Of a stretch of DNA of 36,149 nucleotides, positions 13,888 to 22,898 are shown one piece after another. The first letter of the stretch is position 1. Each line of letters begins with the position of its first letter. Under the pieces are notes generated by a model, which saw nothing but the letters and a program-made list of their open reading frames with translations, ran no database searches and had not been told where the DNA came from. This DNA comes from a virus, in IMG/VR virus record IMGVR_UViG_3300013285_000036, positions 1 through 36,149 of that record; one strand, 5' to 3'. The position numbers were made by a program, and so were the translations under genes.

Positions 13888-15968
13888 TATTCTATCTCCA
13901 CTGCGCTATTGTAAGATGTAAATCCATTTTCTTTAACTACCTTCAGAACACTAGGAACACGTCCTGCTAGTTCTTCCCGGTGACTTACTAACCAAATCGA
14001 CTTGTTGCGCCTGCGTGACATATCTTTCAGGATAGCAATACTATTTTCAACGCCTACTGTATCAAGCCCTGAGTCAATAAGTTCGTCAATGAATAATGTA
14101 TTGATTGGCTTATATAAGTTCTCCCACACATCGCGGAATGCAAAACTCAATCCAAGAATCAATCGATTACGCTCACCTCTACTCAGATTGTCAAAGTCTA
14201 GCTCACGACCCAACTCAGTGATTTCCACAGTAAGATCATTCTGAAATACTACTTGATGGGGCAATCCGATAGCATCAAGATAATGTGTTAGTCTAGTATT
14301 TAGATAGCTCAAGTTTTGATCAATAATTCGTTTACGAACAAAGCTGTCCTTGCTCATTAATAAGTCTAATAAGAACTTCTGATGATCTAGTGTGCGGTTG
14401 ATCTTGTTAATAGTATCAAAGTTTGTTTCTTGCAGAGCCTGAGTTTCCATATCAGTGATTTGTTCAGAATATGGATCAGTCTCGTTGTTCTTGGTTTCGA
14501 TCTGTGCTAACAGATTATCAACTGATGAACTATGGGTAACAGCCTCAGCTTCAGTATCATAAATTGTAACAGGTGGTCTACCCATGACAACAACACTACC
14601 GCTGATTTCATCAATCTGTTCTGCATACGGATCGTGCTCGGTCTTCTTCTCTTCAATCTGCTTAACTAGTCGTTCGACTTCACCACTATGCTTGATAGCT
14701 TCGGCTTCGGTCTTATAAAGTGTTGCTGCCATCTTGCCTAACACAACCGGGTTAGCTAACAACGCATCAACTACTACTTGGTTAGCATAAAGGGCCGCAG
14801 TTGCAGTTGCAAGCGCTGCCTCTTTAGCAGCTAACACACTGGTATGACTATCATCGTGAAACTCTTGCCCGCATGCATAACATGTGTGTTCACGCAGACT
14901 CGTTAATTCTGTTGTAAGTTTAGTAACCTCTTTAGTTAAGCGTGTACTTTCAGTCTTACCTCGGGCTAATTCATTGTCATGTGTGGCTTTGTCACGTACA
15001 CGTTGGTTGTAGGCAGTGACTTGCACATGCCGCTCTAACTCGGCTGTGATATCAATATCATTTAGCTTTGCAAAAACTCGCTCTAACTCAACAGTTTCTC
15101 GGTCACGCTTTTGTGCCCAAGCCATTTGTCGAGCAACTAACGAATTATAATTTTCGCTGATCTTTTTGGTTTGGTTATATATAACCAAATCTTTATGCGA
15201 CTGTAGTTCAACTCCGATATCAATCTTGGACAACTCATCATATGCAGCAATGAACTTATATAAGTCATCATTGTGCTTAGTTAACCAAAGCTTTTGTCTA
15301 CGCTTGAGACTTTCAATCTGCTCTGAAATTCGTTTGTTGGCTTCTTCTACAGCCTTGATTCTAAACTCTTCAAGTTGAATTGCATCTTTGCTATCCTTCA
15401 TCAAGGTCTTGATATTCTCAGCCTTCTCACTCAATATAGTGATACCAAGCAACTGCTCAATAATGTTACGTTGTTCGTTGGTCTTCAGTGCCAAGAACGG
15501 TTCACTATATGTATTCAGTGCAACGATGTGCTTAAACATATCCGCAGACATACACAGTACACGCTCAATGGCTTGCTGGGTTTCTTTGTTCTCACCTTGC
15601 GCATCGTCAACCGTCTTTTGCAAGTTGCTGTTAACATAGAACCTAAGCAAGTTGGGCTTACGCCCGCGCTCAAGTTTATATTCAATGCCATCGACGCTAA
15701 ACTCTAGCGTGACTAACATACCCTTTCCATTTGTTCGATTAACTAAATTATCTTTTCTGATTGAGTTAATGGGTACACCAAATAGAACATAGCTAAGACC
15801 CTGGATAAGACTGGTTTTACCAGTACCGTTACGCGCACCGTCACCACCCATATCTAAGTTCTCACCTAGAATCAGTGTTAAGTCTTGTCTATCAAAGTTT
15901 ACTGCCTGAGTAACTTGTCCAATCGATAAGAAGTTTTTTAAAGTTATATTTTTAAGAGTTATGGTCAT
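13887..15968 (-). CDS. gp46: Recombination endonuclease subunit, gp46 (Rad50/SbcC-like ATPase)
   Basis: This 693-residue SMC-like ATPase forms, with gp47, the nuclease complex that resects DNA ends for recombination-dependent replication. Walker A is GARNGTGKT (44-52). Two coiled-coil arms flank a zinc hook, CYAC, near residue 362. The ABC signature LSRGERNR begins at 595, Walker B is TLFIDE (Asp628, Glu629), and the switch His is in VSHR (His663). The length is slightly more than T4 gp46 (560). Its ATG overlaps the gp47 stop by four bases (ATGA), and no strong ribosome site is present, so its translation is probably coupled to gp47. Confidence 0.95.
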   Translation of the reverse strand: MTITLKNITLKNFLSIGQVTQAVNFDRQDLTLILGENLDMGGDGARNGTGKTSLIQGLSYVLFGVPINSIRKDNLVNRTNGKGMLVTLEFSVDGIEYKLERGRKPNLLRFYVNSNLQKTVDDAQGENKETQQAIERVLCMSADMFKHIVALNTYSEPFLALKTNEQRNIIEQLLGITILSEKAENIKTLMKDSKDAIQLEEFRIKAVEEANKRISEQIESLKRRQKLWLTKHNDDLYKFIAAYDELSKIDIGVELQSHKDLVIYNQTKKISENYNSLVARQMAWAQKRDRETVELERVFAKLNDIDITAELERHVQVTAYNQRVRDKATHDNELARGKTESTRLTKEVTKLTTELTSLREHTCYACGQEFHDDSHTSVLAAKEAALATATAALYANQVVVDALLANPVVLGKMAATLYKTEAEAIKHSGEVERLVKQIEEKKTEHDPYAEQIDEISGSVVVMGRPPVTIYDTEAEAVTHSSSVDNLLAQIETKNNETDPYSEQITDMETQALQETNFDTINKINRTLDHQKFLLDLLMSKDSFVRKRIIDQNLSYLNTRLTHYLDAIGLPHQVVFQNDLTVEITELGRELDFDNLSRGERNRLILGLSFAFRDVWENLYKPINTLFIDELIDSGLDTVGVENSIAILKDMSRRRNKSIWLVSHREELAGRVPSVLKVVKENGFTSYNSAVEIE

Positions 15969-16981
15969 AGGGTGTTATAGATTTCAAGTAAAATTTTCTT
16001 GTCGTAGAACTCAGATTCGATGTTGCCGATTTGATCTAGAATAATCTGGTCGACGCTTTCAAATTTTAGTTCTCCGGTTTTACCGTCTGCTGTGGCGTGT
16101 TCTACTCTCATTGGAATTAATGTCATTTCTCGTAACTTATATTCTGGTATAAGTGTTTCTCGAATGAAATTGGCTTCTTCGTAGCTAATATCAATGTCAA
16201 GATGTACCCTAACATGACTGCTAGGTAATAGCAAACTTTTAGGACTCTCTAGTATGTCGCTAAGTTTGTGTACTCTGAATTTAGGTTGATTGGGCCAACT
16301 ATGAAATACAGGTGCTTGACCCCAATCCAAAACCATCATACCACGTGCATCATCGTTTGCGTCAGCATAGTTATGCGGGAACGCATTACCTATATACCAA
16401 ATATTCTTTTTAGCCTGTCTCTTGTGAAAGTGACCACTGAACATCGTTCCGGTGTTACCAAAGTCTTCTAATTTAATAGTGCCGTGGTCAGGCATTTCAA
16501 CCATAGCATTCATATAGAAGTACGGTAGTTCAAAGTGACCAAAAGTATATTGAGTTTTGATTTTCTTAACTGTAGCAAGGTCATCACCTACTAACCAAGG
16601 GCAGAATGTAACATCGCCCTCGCTTAGTATGTCATTGACCACAGTGACATTAGGTAAGTAACCGGCCCATGCTACGCTATGGACATCACGTTTCTCACGA
16701 TAATACAGATCATGATTGCCTGTTATAAAAAATACTTGACTAAAAGCATTGTTCAATAGTTCTAAACACTTCATCGAATAGTGAAGGCTTAGTACGTTGA
16801 TACTTGCCCTGTGATTATGCCAATCACCGCATACAATTGCAGTATCGCAATTTTCTGCTTTTGCTTTTTGGATAAACCATTCAACGAACTGTAAACAATC
16901 TTCATTGTGTACGATGCTGTTTGATTTAAGTCCAATATGTAAGTCGGTGAAGACTGCTGCTTTTTTAAATAGATTTGCCAT
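15965..16981 (-). CDS. gp47: Recombination endonuclease subunit, gp47 (Mre11/SbcD-like)
   Basis: This 338-residue metallophosphoesterase is the nuclease partner of gp46. The metal-binding motifs are in order: FTDLHIG (Asp13, His15), CGDWHNH (52-57), TGNHD (88-91), FGHFE (His149) and SGHFHK (His184, His186). The length matches T4 gp47 (339). The chosen ATG fits the family start, with motif I at residue 13. Unusually, a consensus sigma-70 promoter ends only six bases before the ATG, and no ribosome binding site precedes it, so the transcript from that promoter would be leaderless or nearly so. Longer transcripts from the gp55 promoter would also cover it. Confidence 0.94.
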   Translation of the reverse strand: MANLFKKAAVFTDLHIGLKSNSIVHNEDCLQFVEWFIQKAKAENCDTAIVCGDWHNHRASINVLSLHYSMKCLELLNNAFSQVFFITGNHDLYYREKRDVHSVAWAGYLPNVTVVNDILSEGDVTFCPWLVGDDLATVKKIKTQYTFGHFELPYFYMNAMVEMPDHGTIKLEDFGNTGTMFSGHFHKRQAKKNIWYIGNAFPHNYADANDDARGMMVLDWGQAPVFHSWPNQPKFRVHKLSDILESPKSLLLPSSHVRVHLDIDISYEEANFIRETLIPEYKLREMTLIPMRVEHATADGKTGELKFESVDQIILDQIGNIESEFYDKKILLEIYNTL

Positions 16982-16987
16982 GTATGT

Positions 16988-17016
16988 ATTATACGCTTAA
17001 ACGCCCGTGGATGCAA
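16988..17016 (-). promoter_or_regulatory. Sigma-70 promoter in front of gp47
   Basis: The minus strand has TTGCAT (17016-17011), a 17-base spacer and TATAAT (16993-16988), a perfect -10. The predicted start site falls at about 16982-16981, on the gp47 ATG itself. It implies early or middle expression by the host holoenzyme. Confidence 0.8.
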
Positions 17017-17030
17017 CCGGTTAGGTTACC

Positions 17031-17945
17031 TTATTCTTCGTAAGTTGCTGATGGATTAACTGATTGCCTCGACCAACTTGGATTTAGACCATTCATCTCC
17101 AAAATATCATCACGAATATTTTGATTTCGCTTTTCGGTATTGAGTACCCGACAAAAGCTATTAGTGATGGCAGCAGTATAATATGCAAACGGGTTAGCAG
17201 ATTTTGCTTCATTAAAGCGCAATCCCACATATGTTAACTGTAAAATTGCACTATTGCGCATCTCATCATTATATGTGTACCCACGCCAATTATACTTCAT
17301 GGCATAACGTTCACACATCATAATATACATTTTGGCTAACGTTTTTGTAATCTCTCCGCGATCTTTGGTGAATGTACCTGTAATCAAGTCACCATGCCAA
17401 TGTGAGAACCCAACGCAAGTCCACTCATTATCTACGTCTAGTTTAAAGTGCTTGAATGGAGGGAAGTTGACCTTAACGTGAACCATATCATCGACTTCAC
17501 CCTTAGTTGTATTATCTTCTAGGTCGGCAAATGCGTTATCAGATGATTCGGGTTCTTCAAACTCAATGATATCTTTAGCAGTTCGTTTCTTTACGGTCTT
17601 CCTTGGTTGCTTGGGCGCGACCGGAATGTGATCCCAGGTCATTACTCGAAATACCAAATCAGATAACGGAATAGTAATCGGATCAGTTGTACCTTTAGAT
17701 AGCCCCTGATCAATATCTAGTCTGAGGGCACGAGTTTCCCTTGCCAACTGAATTGATTCGGGTAACAAAGCATGTGCCAGGCTATCGACAACCTCTGCCT
17801 GTGGCATATCAACGATGAAATCATATCGATGATATTCCGGGGCAGTAAAGCTACAGTAAGTAGTTTTACTTGTATGAATCTCCTTGAGCATGTCTTTATT
17901 ATTTAAATAGTTGACAGGCTTTCTAGGTGCGGGTAATAGGGACAT
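17031..17945 (-). CDS. gp55: Late transcription sigma factor, T4 gp55 family, enlarged
   Basis: This 304-residue protein matches T4 gp55 at both ends. Residues 10-28 (PVNYLNNKDMLKEIHTSKT) correspond to the gp55 start (NYVNNKELLQAI), and residues about 200-275 (YAMKYNWRGYTYNDEM, FNEAKSANPFAYYTAAITNS) correspond to the core that contacts RNA polymerase and the late -10 element. T4 gp55 is 185 residues; here about 165 residues (roughly 31-198) with no counterpart are inserted between the two parts, including a basic patch (KQPRKTVKKR) and an acidic patch. I chose the ATG at 17945 because AAAGGA precedes it; the frame extends 28 codons further upstream without support. It is the first gene of the early/middle operon and has its own sigma-70 promoter. 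Confidence 0.88.
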   Translation of the reverse strand: MSLLPAPRKPVNYLNNKDMLKEIHTSKTTYCSFTAPEYHRYDFIVDMPQAEVVDSLAHALLPESIQLARETRALRLDIDQGLSKGTTDPITIPLSDLVFRVMTWDHIPVAPKQPRKTVKKRTAKDIIEFEEPESSDNAFADLEDNTTKGEVDDMVHVKVNFPPFKHFKLDVDNEWTCVGFSHWHGDLITGTFTKDRGEITKTLAKMYIMMCERYAMKYNWRGYTYNDEMRNSAILQLTYVGLRFNEAKSANPFAYYTAAITNSFCRVLNTEKRNQNIRDDILEMNGLNPSWSRQSVNPSATYEE

Positions 17946-17969
17946 AGTTTCCTTTAATATGATTAAAAG

Positions 17970-17998
17970 AGTATAACACATTGGGTTACAGAATGCAA
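17970..17998 (-). promoter_or_regulatory. Sigma-70 promoter of gp55
   Basis: The minus strand has TTGCAT (17998-17993), a 17-base spacer ending in TGT, and TATACT (17975-17970), giving an extended -10 (TGTTATACT). The start site would lie about 20 bases before the gp55 ATG, leaving room for its AAAGGA site. The same TTGCAT and spacing recur in front of gp47. Confidence 0.8.
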
Positions 17999-18019
17999 CC
18001 TTTATGGTGAGTATGGGTA

Positions 18020-18050
18020 AAAATAGCACTTTTAATTAGCGATAAATACT
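18020..18050 (+). promoter_or_regulatory. Bipartite late promoter of the baseplate operon
   Basis: AAAATAGCACTTTT (18020-18033) is followed by GATAAATACT (18041-18050). The same two blocks with the same spacing recur at 26769-26799; 25 of 31 bases agree. TAAATA is the core of the T4 late promoter, and TAGCAC to TAAATA is 19 bases start to start in both. The first gene begins at 18072. Confidence 0.7.
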
Positions 18051-18071
18051 AATATAGGATAAAAACATAAT

Positions 18072-19586
18072 ATGGCCCAATTTACCAAAACGGAAACAAC
18101 TACTAGGGGAGTAGTTGTAACTGCGGTTTTAGACACAGTTACGGACTCTATTACATACACCGCAACCGCCCCAAACGGAGCAACTGCTACTACGACTGCA
18201 CCTGCAGCAGAAGCCGGAAATGCATCCGCCAACGTTTCATCTATTTTCTCTCAACTTCAAACCGGCGGCCTTACAACTTCTCCCGGTAATCTTCCGACTG
18301 TGCTATCATCAATTCAAACTGATCTAGCGAATGATGCAGCAATAGCTGCACGTGCCGATGCACCAGCACCAGCAACCGTACCAATTCCGGTTGCACCTGC
18401 AAATAACCCAAACCCAACCCCCGCACCCTCAATCCCGCCGATTGAAAACCCTGCCCCAGTTGATACAACTGACCCTGAACTATCTGCATATCCGCCTAAT
18501 CCAGTAGATGTTGCGAGAGAACAGGCACTGATAAGCGATGCAGAGGCATATCCGCCTAATCCAGTAGATGTTGCGAGAGAACAGGCACTGATAAGCGATG
18601 CAGAGGCATATCCGCCTAATCCAGTAGAAACCCTTGCGAGAGAAAGGGCAATAATAAGTGATAACGAAGCATATCCGCCCAATCCACAAATTCTAGAGAG
18701 TGATTTAGCAGTATACCCTGCTAACCCGGTGACGAATGGGCTGCAAGGTGCAACTAAAGCTGCACAATCAAAAGCAACTAGACAAGACCTTGCTAGTCTA
18801 GGACAAAAAGATGATTGGCGTGTTAAACTAAGTTTAGCCCCCGGCTCTAATTATCTTTATAACGTGGGGTCCGACGCAGAGGCGGGCATCCTTGCACCAC
18901 TACGCAACACTAGCGGCGTAGTATTTCCGTACACCCCGTCTATCACTGTTTCTTATGCAGCACACTATGACAATTCTACACTGACTCATAGCAACTATAA
19001 GATATTTCAATATGGTAGCAGCAGTGTAGATACGATAACTATCACGTGTGATTTCACAGCGCAAGACACATTTGAAGCAAATTATTTGTTAGCTGTCATT
19101 CACTTTTTCAGAAGTGCAACTAAGATGTTCTATGGACAAGATCAAACTCCAAAGCCAGGTACACCCCCTCCGTTATGCTTTCTTACTGGCTTGGGAGACT
19201 TTCAATTTCAACAACACCCGCTAGCTATCACAGGATTTAATTATACACTGCCTACTGATGTGGACTATATACGTGCAGGGAAGGCATCTTCGGGAGCAGG
19301 AGTTAACACATCACCGCAAGTACCCAAATCACCATTTGGTGACGTAGCATCACTTGTCCGCGCAGTAGCCGCCGGCCTCGGCGCTTTGGGTGGTAAGGCA
19401 CCCCCTCCGAATTTTAATGCGACTTCTACGGTGGGCTTGCAATCAACGTCGGGTGCAACATACGTACCGACTAAAATGTCATTGACGATAACTGCGATAC
19501 CAATCGTGACTCGAAATGACATAAGCAATAACTTTAGCTTGAGAGATTATGCATCAGGCAAATTAATACGAAAAGGTATTTGGTAA
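18072..19586 (+). CDS. Baseplate/tail-tube junction protein, gp48/gp54-like, with YPPNP repeats
   Basis: This 504-residue protein has three parts. Residues 1-135 are Thr/Ala/Pro-rich and low complexity. Residues 139-222 carry five copies of a repeat with consensus SDxEAYPPNPVxxxARE. Residues about 235-504 form a folded domain (KLSLAPGSNYLYN, FPYTPSITVSYAAHYD, HSNYKIFQYGSSSVDTITI, AVIHFFRSATKMFYGQ, PPPLCFLTGLGDFQF, LPTDVDYIRAG) resembling proteins annotated as gp48 or gp54 in T4-like cyanophages, where the tail tube starts on the baseplate. I cannot tell gp48 from gp54. It is the first gene of the baseplate operon; its stop overlaps the gp53 start. The repeat-bearing part is absent from T4. 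Confidence 0.65.
   Translation: MAQFTKTETTTRGVVVTAVLDTVTDSITYTATAPNGATATTTAPAAEAGNASANVSSIFSQLQTGGLTTSPGNLPTVLSSIQTDLANDAAIAARADAPAPATVPIPVAPANNPNPTPAPSIPPIENPAPVDTTDPELSAYPPNPVDVAREQALISDAEAYPPNPVDVAREQALISDAEAYPPNPVETLARERAIISDNEAYPPNPQILESDLAVYPANPVTNGLQGATKAAQSKATRQDLASLGQKDDWRVKLSLAPGSNYLYNVGSDAEAGILAPLRNTSGVVFPYTPSITVSYAAHYDNSTLTHSNYKIFQYGSSSVDTITITCDFTAQDTFEANYLLAVIHFFRSATKMFYGQDQTPKPGTPPPLCFLTGLGDFQFQQHPLAITGFNYTLPTDVDYIRAGKASSGAGVNTSPQVPKSPFGDVASLVRAVAAGLGALGGKAPPPNFNATSTVGLQSTSGATYVPTKMSLTITAIPIVTRNDISNNFSLRDYASGKLIRKGIW
18486..18738 (+). repeat. YPPNP tandem repeats, including an exact 60-bp duplication
   Basis: Units at 18486-18545 and 18546-18605 are identical over 60 bp. A third unit (18606-18668, 63 bp) and shorter fourth and fifth units (from 18669 and 18711) have diverged. 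All are in frame and encode YPPNP-type motifs spaced about 20 residues apart. Confidence 0.93.
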
Positions 19587-19897
19587 TGGCTAATAATTCT
19601 CTATATCCGGCAAGTAGTCCGTATTACGGTACGGATACTGTTAACGGTAAGTTCCTCGATGTCATGGTAGATAGACCTATACCTAAGTTACCGTCAGACA
19701 TATATTGGCAAATCACTGCGGTATATGATCAGCGCCCCGACTTACTAGCGTATGATATATACGGTGACTCACGCTTATGGTGGATATTTGCAAGTAGAAA
19801 TCCTAATCGATTAGCCGATCCTCTATTTGATTTTGTCACCGGTGTTGGCATTTACTTACCCAAGTCTGATGTATTGATTCAAGTGTTGGGTTTATAA
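19586..19897 (+). CDS. gp53: Baseplate wedge protein, T4 gp53 family
   Basis: This 103-residue protein carries the gp53 pattern WQITAVYDQRPDLLAYDIYG then DSRLWWIFASRNPN (about 42-75), ending in GVGIYLPKSDVLIQVL, a LysM-like core. T4 gp53 is about twice as long, so this is a minimal version. The ATG at 19586 shares its A with the preceding TAA (TAATG). A TTG two codons upstream is open but less likely. AAAAGG lies a little far upstream. It is followed at once by the hub gene. gp53 joins neighbouring wedges of the baseplate in T4. Confidence 0.88.
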   Translation: MANNSLYPASSPYYGTDTVNGKFLDVMVDRPIPKLPSDIYWQITAVYDQRPDLLAYDIYGDSRLWWIFASRNPNRLADPLFDFVTGVGIYLPKSDVLIQVLGL

Positions 19898-19898
19898 C

Positions 19899-22886
19899 AT
19901 GTCAGCACTAAGTCTTTATGCAGACGCAGTAGCAGCAGTATCCGCTTATGCCCCGGCTTATATCGCAGCGCAAGACGGGATGGTCTCAAAATATTCAGCG
20001 ATAGATCCGAGGGCGAATAATGCTCAGGCACAATTTGATGCATTGGCGAATGAGCGCGCCGCTATAGTCGCAAATACTACTTATGGTCGTGCCGGCTGGG
20101 ATGCTGCCATTGTTGCAACAATCGCGCTGAAAGCCGCTGCCTTTGCAGAAGATCCGACTGCAACGGATCAAATCACCGCAACATTGAACGCATTGGTCTC
20201 TTCTCGAAACGGAGTAGTAACTACAGTGGCGGCATCAGTTCAATCTGCGATAACTGCTAATGCAAACCCTGAGCCTGAAGCACCCGCAGGATCATCAACT
20301 TCACCTGTTGCTACCTCATCACCAACTGCCCAACTAACCGGAGCCGCAGATGCAGACCATGCTACTCCACCTAGTGCAACTGTAGCAGGTACTGCAACAG
20401 GTGTTGCGAACAACGCGCCCGCAGCATTCGCCGCACAAAAAGACCCAAATGCAGCTAACGTAACTCCGGGTCAACAAGTAACACAGAACACAACAACACC
20501 CAATGCACCTAGTAAACCGGGTGCAAGATTACAAAACCCATTGGGTAACTTTTCTAGTTACACCTATCAATTGACACTGTATATGATTTCACCTGATGCA
20601 TATTCTGCATTTAATGAATCAGGTAGAAAAAGTATCAGAACAGCAGGTCCCAACGGATCAACCGGTCTAGAAGCATATGTAGTTGCGCAAAGTGGTGGGG
20701 TGAACAATACTGCTAATACTCGCGCCCCGGGGTTCGAGTTAGATTACTATATTGATGATTTGAAGATTAAAGCTGAATTAAGCGGTACAGCGACACAAAC
20801 AGCTTCTAACATTACTGAAATGTCATTCAATATTTATGAACCGTACGGGTTCTCATTTATATCTCACTTAAAGAAAGCCGGCGATGCAATCAAGGCGTCA
20901 AGTAAGTTACCCAATATGACTGACGTGAACAACTCATTGCGACAGTTCTTTGTGTTAGGTATCCGCTTTCAGGGATATGATAGAGACGGCAATGTGGTTA
21001 CAGGGTCAGATATTTTCGCAACAGATACCTTCAATCCGCAATCAGGTGGGGTATTTGAACGCTTTTACGATATTTGTATTACTAAGATGAATTTCAAGAT
21101 TGACGGTAAAGCAACGGTATATCAAGTGAAGGCAGCAGTGACAGCACCTTATATCGGGTACGGTATCAAGAAGGGCAGACTAGATCATAGTACAAACATC
21201 GTTGCTACTACCGTCGAAGAAGCATTGGGTGGTAACGGCAAACCTCGGTCACCGGGTGTTATTGGTTTGTTAGATAAGCTAAATGCCGATCAGTTGAACT
21301 ATGCAAAAGAAGCTAATCAATCTGGTAGCAAAAAGGTAGCAATTGCGAATACATATTCGCTTGAATTTATTGGCCCATCAGATAGTATAAAGAATGCTAG
21401 AATTGTAAACGATAATGATAAGTCTACTTGGCCCATGAGCTTAGCAAAGACAATTATTGAATCAACCCCGGCAGTTGAAGTAACCACTATACCTAATGCA
21501 ACACAACGATCATTAACCTTTAAGAATGATACTGCTATTATACAAGCTATTCAGATCATCATAACAAATAGTTCATACCTGGGTGATGCACTAACAGTTA
21601 TGTTTAACAATGCATTGGAGCCAGCTCCGGCCGGCACTAAAGACGGCACGGCTGATGCAGACAAAGAATCTAACAAGAAACCTGACCCGGTTAAGTGGTA
21701 TAACTTGAGTACAGTAGTAACATGTCTAGGATGGGACCCTGTTGTGGGTGACTATGCGTATAATATCAAATATGTTATACAACCGTATGATACGCCGGCC
21801 ACAGTTAGTGCATACACCGGATCATCAACATCATACTACGGCCCGCATAAAAGATATGACTATTGGCTCACCGGAAAGAATTCTGAAATCATAAACTATG
21901 AGCAGTCGCTAGATAATACTTATTTTAATGCATTGGTCTCTGCTAGTGGATCAGACCAATCACAGGGCTTTGGCGCCGATATACCCGGTTCGGTCGGAAA
22001 ACAACCCGATGCTCCTAAATTGGGTGGTCTTAATCAACGCCTTGCAGCAGAAAACTCATACGTGGCGACTCTGTACTCACCCACTGATTTTGCGCAAGCA
22101 AAGCTCACTATTTTGGGTGATCCTGACTATTTGGTACAAGATGCAGAGGGCGCGCTCAGTACCGTATACAATAAATTTTACGGAACAGATGGTTTTACTA
22201 TCAATGCGAACGGTGGGCAAGTATTCATTGAAATAAATTTTAAAGAAGCGCAGGACTATGATCTTACTTCAGGTCTATTGAGTATAAATGATTCGATTCT
22301 ATTCTGGAAATATCCCAAGAGTATCACTAAGAATATAAAAGGGATAAGCTATCATTTGCTATCTGTTCGTAGTACATTCAGTAAAGGTAAGTTCACACAA
22401 GAGTTAGATTGCAAAATTAATAACTTCCCCGATGAACCGGAAGATTCGAATGATCCGGCAGCTAGAGAGGCCGCGATACAAAGCGACTTATCAGTGTATC
22501 CTGAAAATCCACTAGCCGCCGGCGCAAGAGAAGCAGCAGCAGCAAGTGATAACGAAGCATATCCTCCGAACCCGGTCGATGTACTTGCTAGAGAAAAGGC
22601 TGAGTTGAGTGATGCTGAAGCATACCCGGTCAACCCGCAGATACTAGAGAGTGAGTTATCAGTTTATCCACCAAACCCGGTGACACCGGCAAGTGATCTT
22701 GCGGTATATCCGCCGAACTTAGCAGAAGTAGCAGCAGCCGCAAGTGACCTGGCGGTCTACCCGCAGAATCCGATATCAGTTAATCAAGCGGTAGCAGATG
22801 ATGATGGTAGTTATGACAAAGCGGAAACAGCACGATTAGCACGATTGAGTAGTGCAAGTGCAGCAGCAGGCGGTAGAGAAGGCTAA
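19899..22886 (+). CDS. Large baseplate hub-like protein (gp27-type) with C-terminal YPPNP repeats
   Basis: This 995-residue protein is probably the baseplate hub, on which the spike sits. Residues 1-210 are Ala/Thr/Pro-rich and low complexity. From about 211 a folded part starts with NPLGNFSSYTYQLTLYMISP, a pattern seen at the start of hub proteins, followed by ELDYYIDDLKIKAEL and TASNITEMSFNIYEPYGFSF. The folded part ends with GISYHLLSVRSTFSKGKFTQ (about 822-842), typical of hub domains where the last strand builds the ring. Residues about 860-960 hold six YPPNP-type repeats. T4 gp27 is only 391 residues. It lies directly before the spike gene, as expected for a gp27-gp5 pair. Assignment rests on position and general pattern. 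Confidence 0.55.
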   Translation: MSALSLYADAVAAVSAYAPAYIAAQDGMVSKYSAIDPRANNAQAQFDALANERAAIVANTTYGRAGWDAAIVATIALKAAAFAEDPTATDQITATLNALVSSRNGVVTTVAASVQSAITANANPEPEAPAGSSTSPVATSSPTAQLTGAADADHATPPSATVAGTATGVANNAPAAFAAQKDPNAANVTPGQQVTQNTTTPNAPSKPGARLQNPLGNFSSYTYQLTLYMISPDAYSAFNESGRKSIRTAGPNGSTGLEAYVVAQSGGVNNTANTRAPGFELDYYIDDLKIKAELSGTATQTASNITEMSFNIYEPYGFSFISHLKKAGDAIKASSKLPNMTDVNNSLRQFFVLGIRFQGYDRDGNVVTGSDIFATDTFNPQSGGVFERFYDICITKMNFKIDGKATVYQVKAAVTAPYIGYGIKKGRLDHSTNIVATTVEEALGGNGKPRSPGVIGLLDKLNADQLNYAKEANQSGSKKVAIANTYSLEFIGPSDSIKNARIVNDNDKSTWPMSLAKTIIESTPAVEVTTIPNATQRSLTFKNDTAIIQAIQIIITNSSYLGDALTVMFNNALEPAPAGTKDGTADADKESNKKPDPVKWYNLSTVVTCLGWDPVVGDYAYNIKYVIQPYDTPATVSAYTGSSTSYYGPHKRYDYWLTGKNSEIINYEQSLDNTYFNALVSASGSDQSQGFGADIPGSVGKQPDAPKLGGLNQRLAAENSYVATLYSPTDFAQAKLTILGDPDYLVQDAEGALSTVYNKFYGTDGFTINANGGQVFIEINFKEAQDYDLTSGLLSINDSILFWKYPKSITKNIKGISYHLLSVRSTFSKGKFTQELDCKINNFPDEPEDSNDPAAREAAIQSDLSVYPENPLAAGAREAAAASDNEAYPPNPVDVLAREKAELSDAEAYPVNPQILESELSVYPPNPVTPASDLAVYPPNLAEVAAAASDLAVYPQNPISVNQAVADDDGSYDKAETARLARLSSASAAAGGREG
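22482..22775 (+). repeat. YPPNP repeats in the hub gene
   Basis: Six diverged units encode YPENP, YPPNP, YPVNP, YPPNP, YPPNL and YPQNP, each preceded by SD or SE plus two or three residues, at protein positions about 860-960. They share wording with the units at 18486, for example NPQILES and AYPPNPVDV. Confidence 0.88.
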
Positions 22887-22898
22887 TGAGGAATAATA

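Noticed and set aside
17946-18029. Upstream extension of gp55 by 28 codons
   Set aside because: It would cover the sigma-70 promoter and has no ribosome site, while the ATG at 17945 has AAAGGA and matches the family start.
18314-18689. Minus-strand frames with repeated Gly-Tyr-Ala-Ser text
   Set aside because: They are the antisense of the YPPNP repeats.
18486-18738. CRISPR-like direct repeats
   Set aside because: The units are tandem without unique spacers, in frame, and encode a protein repeat.
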